DNA from: Clostridiales bacterium 1_7_47FAA
Lineage (GTDB): Bacteria; Bacillota; Clostridia; Lachnospirales; Lachnospiraceae
Reading direction: 5' to 3'
Length of the DNA stretch: 55,374 bases
Assembly: GCA_000155435.1 (NCBI GenBank)
Contig: DS990261.1
Coordinates: forward strand, 727,713-783,086
In this document: one piece after another, positions 52,410-55,374 of the stretch
Numbering within the stretch: the stretch's first letter is position 1
Layout: each line of letters begins with the position of its first letter
The notes under the pieces: generated by a model
Told to the model about the DNA's origin: nothing
Database searches by the model: none
What the model saw: the letters and a program-made list of their open reading frames with translations, nothing else
Made by a program: the position numbers and the translations under genes

Positions 52410-53381
52410 CTATTTCTTTTTTGCCCTCATAATTGAGGAAACAGCAACAGCCAACAGAATGACAGCACCCTGGGCAATATTCTGGTAATAATATGGTAGG
52501 TTCATTAAGGTCATGCCATTTACAAGGATTCCCATAATTAATGCTCCGAAAAAACTCCCCATCAGGTTATGTTCGCCTTCGCGGAACATGGTGCTTCCCA
52601 AAAACACAACGGCCACGCAGGTCATATTATATCCATCGCCTGCGGTAGGGTGGGCAGCACCAAGACGGGACAGCAGGATTAAAGATGCAACCGCCATACC
52701 AAAACCGCTTAATACATAAGCCAGGAGCTGGGTCATATTGATGTTCACACCGGACATCATGGTTGCCTCGGCATTTCCTCCCATAGCATAACAGTTACGG
52801 CCAAATTTCGTATGGTTCAGCAACACATAAATTAATATCATAAAAGCAGCCATAATATAGATTGCATTAGGAATACCGAATGTGGTTTTAAGGGCATATG
52901 TATCAAAGGCATTGTTTAGACCGCTGATGGGATATCCCTTTGTATAGGCCTGATTCAGTCCCTGAATCAGAAATCCTGCACTCATGGTGCAGATAAATGC
53001 AGGTATTCTTACATAGGCAACTAAAAGGCCGTTAAAAAGGCCGATTAAAGACCCGAAAGCAAGTGCGCCAATGGCGGCAAGCCACAATGGAAGACCATAC
53101 TGCTGGTAAAGTGTGGCAGCTATGATACCACAGAAGCTGACATTATAGCCACAGGAAAGGTCAATACCGCCGCCAATCATAATGACCGTCATGCCAGCTC
53201 CCATAACCGCAAGAATTGAAATCTGCCGTAGCACCGTAATTATATTGCTTTTAGTCAAAAAGACCCCTGGACATCTGATTGTAAAGAATACACAGATAGC
53301 AAACAATGCCACCAGCGTACCATATTTTTTGGCAAAGACTGCAGCTATTGCTCTGCCATTATCGGTGTTTTTCGTCTTCAT
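52410..53381 (-). CDS. Sugar ABC transporter permease (RbsC-like)
   Basis: A 323-residue integral membrane protein of the ribose/galactoside class (BPD_transp_2), with about eight to ten hydrophobic segments. It carries typical motifs (VMGAGMTVIMIGGGIDLSCG, YAMGGNAEATMMSGVN). Together with the ATPase it moves the sugar delivered by the binding protein. It starts 3 bases before the end of the ATPase gene's spacing (stop of the latter at 53384), so it is translationally linked. Complete. Confidence 0.92.
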   Translation of the reverse strand: MKTKNTDNGRAIAAVFAKKYGTLVALFAICVFFTIRCPGVFLTKSNIITVLRQISILAVMGAGMTVIMIGGGIDLSCGYNVSFCGIIAATLYQQYGLPLWLAAIGALAFGSLIGLFNGLLVAYVRIPAFICTMSAGFLIQGLNQAYTKGYPISGLNNAFDTYALKTTFGIPNAIYIMAAFMILIYVLLNHTKFGRNCYAMGGNAEATMMSGVNINMTQLLAYVLSGFGMAVASLILLSRLGAAHPTAGDGYNMTCVAVVFLGSTMFREGEHNLMGSFFGALIMGILVNGMTLMNLPYYYQNIAQGAVILLAVAVSSIMRAKKK

Positions 53382-53383
53382 TC

Positions 53384-54889
53384 TTATCCTCCAATTGCAT
53401 ATTTCATCACAGTTTCAGCGCTCTGAAGCTCTTCGTGGTTTAGAATCCCGGTAATCTGTCCTTCATGCATGATGATAACACGATCGCACAGCATCTGGAT
53501 TTCTGGCAATTCGGAAGAAATCACGATACTTGTAATCCCGTTCTTTGCCATCTCCGCAATCATGGTGTAAATTTCAGATTTTGCTCCCACATCAATGCCA
53601 CGGGTGGGTTCGTCAAAAACATACATCTTGTTTTCACCTCTGCAGCGCGCTTTGGCAATAACCAGTTTCTGCTGATTGCCGCCACTAAGCTCGGAAGCCC
53701 TCTGTTCAAGATGTTGGTAGGCCAGATTCATCCGTTCTATTTCTTCCTTGGACATACTGATTTCGTTTTTTCGGCTAATGAACCCAAAGCGGGATATTTT
53801 CTGACGGCAGCCAAGCATAATATTGTCACGCAGCGTCCGGTCTAAAACAAGGCCTTGCTGGCGCCGCTCTTCTGGTATCAAGGCAATACCTGCAGTAATG
53901 GAGTCCTTCAGCTTCCGGATATCCAGTTTTTTTCCTTCAAAATAAACATCTCCGCTCACTTTGGAATCAATGCCAAGAATGCTTCTCATAAGTTCCGTCC
54001 GCCCTGCGCCAACCAGGCCAAAGAAACCAAGGACTTCTCCTTTTCTTACGGAAAAACATGCGTCCTTAACAAGATCCTTTCGGGTCAGATGTTCCACCCG
54101 GAATATTTCTTCCCCGAAAACCCGGCCAATGGTGTAATCCTCTCTTGTATCAACATTACGGTTAACCATAAGATGAATCATCTTTTTTTCATCAATCTCG
54201 GTGATGGGGATATCGCTTGCAACTACACAGCCATCCCGAAGCACTGTCACCTCATCAGAAATATTCATTACTTCTTCCAGATGATGTGAAATGAAAATAA
54301 TACTCTTACCGCATGTTTTTAAATATTTAATATATTCTAACAGGAAAGTTATTTCTTCATGACCAAGCCGGGCGGTAGGCTCATCAAAAATGATGACATC
54401 CGCGTCATCCTTCAGTATTCTGGCAATGACCATCATCTGCTTGTCTGAAACATTTAAAGTTTTTGCCAGCGCCCTTGGATTTAAAGAGATATGTAAACGT
54501 TCCAGCAGTTCCCCGGCGTCCTTATACATCTTCTTCCAGTCTACCAGGTTTGTGCCCTTTTTTAATGGCTGTCTTCCAAGATAAATATTTTCCGCCACTG
54601 TAAAATAGTCCACAAAAGACAGTTCCTGTGGAACTAGCGCAATGCCTGCCTGAACAGCCTGTTCATAGTTCTTGATTTTTAATTCTTTCCCATCCTTTAA
54701 TATCCTGCCACTGTCTTTGGCAATGACAGAGGTAAGGACTTTCACCAATGTTGACTTACCTGCGCCATTTTCACCCATTAGAGAATGAACATGACCACGT
54801 TTCACGGTAAATGATACATCCTTTAAAGCATAAATACCGCCATATCGTTTATCCACATTATAAATTTCGATTGCGTTGTCCGTATCCAT
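53384..54889 (-). CDS. Sugar ABC transporter ATP-binding protein (RbsA/MglA-like)
   Basis: 501 residues from ATG 54889 (AGAGAGGATA upstream); the earlier starts would add an unconserved leader. It has two ATPase domains. The first has GENGAGKSTLVKVL, LNVSDKQMMVIARIL and IIFDEPTARLG; the second has LVGAGRTELMRSI (degenerate Walker A, normal in this family), LSGGNQQKLVIAK and YVFDEPTRGID. It energises import of a monosaccharide. It lies between the binding-protein and permease genes, in the usual order. Confidence 0.93.
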   Translation of the reverse strand: MDTDNAIEIYNVDKRYGGIYALKDVSFTVKRGHVHSLMGENGAGKSTLVKVLTSVIAKDSGRILKDGKELKIKNYEQAVQAGIALVPQELSFVDYFTVAENIYLGRQPLKKGTNLVDWKKMYKDAGELLERLHISLNPRALAKTLNVSDKQMMVIARILKDDADVIIFDEPTARLGHEEITFLLEYIKYLKTCGKSIIFISHHLEEVMNISDEVTVLRDGCVVASDIPITEIDEKKMIHLMVNRNVDTREDYTIGRVFGEEIFRVEHLTRKDLVKDACFSVRKGEVLGFFGLVGAGRTELMRSILGIDSKVSGDVYFEGKKLDIRKLKDSITAGIALIPEERRQQGLVLDRTLRDNIMLGCRQKISRFGFISRKNEISMSKEEIERMNLAYQHLEQRASELSGGNQQKLVIAKARCRGENKMYVFDEPTRGIDVGAKSEIYTMIAEMAKNGITSIVISSELPEIQMLCDRVIIMHEGQITGILNHEELQSAETVMKYAIGG

Positions 54890-54993
54890 CGAGTATCCTC
54901 TCTTGCAAAATCCGCCGGAGGCAGAACTTTTCTTCCTCTCCGGCGAAATAAATGATAACTGCATCCAAACAAAGGATTTATGATTCAGTAGCA

Positions 54994-55374
54994 TTACTGT
55001 GGGGTGTAGTAATCTGCAATATTTGCTGTTGTAATTACGGTATAGGGAATTTCCTGATACAAGGCTACATCCTCTCCAGCTGCAAATTTTTCAATATTAT
55101 CTACACAGCCTGCCATGCCGGTTGCATTGTCACCAATAGCAGTGGCCTTGATTTGTTTTGCGCCTTCATAGATGTGTTTCAGGACGTCCTGCTCACCATC
55201 AATTCCGACCATAATCACATCATCACGCCCTAATGCCTCGCAGGCCTGCAGGGCGCCTAGGGCAACCAGATCTTCAACTCCCCATATTGCATCCGCTTCA
55301 GGGTTAGCTAACAGCGCGGCCTCTGTCTTCGTAGCAGTATCAGCCACAGTTCCGGGATAAATGGTTGCAAATTC
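54994..55374 (-). CDS. Sugar ABC transporter substrate-binding protein (partial)
   Basis: C-terminal ~126 residues of a periplasmic-binding-protein-like receptor; the frame runs open to the right edge. Recognisable are NPEADAIWGVEDLVALGALQ, VGIDGEQDVLKHIYEG and IKATAIGDNATGMAGC, as in ribose/autoinducer-2-type receptors of this transporter class. The stop is 105 bases before the ATPase start, consistent with operon order (receptor, ATPase, permease). No lipobox is visible because the N-terminus lies outside. Confidence 0.9.
   Translation of the reverse strand, partial: EFATIYPGTVADTATKTEAALLANPEADAIWGVEDLVALGALQACEALGRDDVIMVGIDGEQDVLKHIYEGAKQIKATAIGDNATGMAGCVDNIEKFAAGEDVALYQEIPYTVITTANIADYYTPQ

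Overview
The window looks like a chromosome segment of a gut anaerobe of the Lachnospiraceae (Enterocloster / Clostridium clostridioforme type). This rests on mixed GC content, AGGAGG ribosome sites, TTGACA/TATAAT-type promoters, clostridial families (YerC/TrpR-like, DUF1836, EFR1 ferredoxin, DUF4366-like) and many decayed conjugative-element genes. No species is assigned; no tRNA, rRNA or CRISPR array was seen.

Layout. (1) 1-4605: end of a mobile element. It has a frameshifted excisionase-like HTH gene, an intact large serine recombinase, an AAA/DUF4143 ATPase and a second, broken copy of the recombinase 3' end. The element abuts a substrate-binding lipoprotein gene (4606-5370) that has lost its C-terminus. 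(2) 5583-9802: HNH nuclease, SAM methyltransferase and PLD-nuclease/DEAD helicase, a defence-like cassette. (3) 10102-11163: an OmpR-type response regulator whose receiver domain carries a ~58-residue Pro/Ser-rich insertion, followed directly by a sortase B fragment. (4) 11283-16859: a beta-glucoside PTS permease and a 6-phospho-beta-glucosidase, flanked by two paralogous LysR regulators. (5) 16950-23179: a flavodoxin cluster. It holds a MerR-like regulator, a lipoprotein flavodoxin, a membrane DUF4405/FGE-like/flavodoxin fusion, a frameshifted NADPH:FMN-reductase-like gene, a secreted flavodoxin with cell-wall-binding-like repeats, a cytosolic flavodoxin and a dienelactone-hydrolase-like lipoprotein. 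Three of the four flavodoxin domains are predicted outside the membrane. (6) 23247-33012: an IS200-like scar, a histidine kinase without a visible ribosome site, a glycoside-hydrolase-like lipoprotein, a PUA/NucS-like nuclease, an AraC fragment, a sugar-binding lipoprotein and a YesM-type kinase without its phospho-acceptor histidine. (7) 33116-42920: ordinary backbone genes (HAD phosphatase, YerC, DUF1836, GGDEF, PcrA, EFR1 ferredoxin/HxlR, RlmD), with three minisatellite arrays just before rlmD. (8) 42921-51321: an AT-rich accessory island starting at the 3' end of rlmD, with recombinase fragments, an HNH nuclease, a VOC-cytidine-deaminase fusion, RhuM, a NimA-like protein and an IS256 remnant. 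(9) 51346-55374: a leftward sugar ABC operon with an NHL beta-propeller protein.

How the genes fit together. The PTS/glucosidase pair imports and cleaves beta-glucosides under LysR control. The flavodoxin cluster looks like a redox relay placed partly on the cell surface; its electron donor and acceptor are unknown, and it is the best candidate here for an undescribed system. Mobile-element scars at 1-4605, 10924-11163, 23247-23795, 43136-45894 and 51055-51321 show repeated insertion and deletion. At least two two-component systems appear broken: a regulator and a kinase 13 kb apart, and a YesM/YesN pair that has lost both functional halves.
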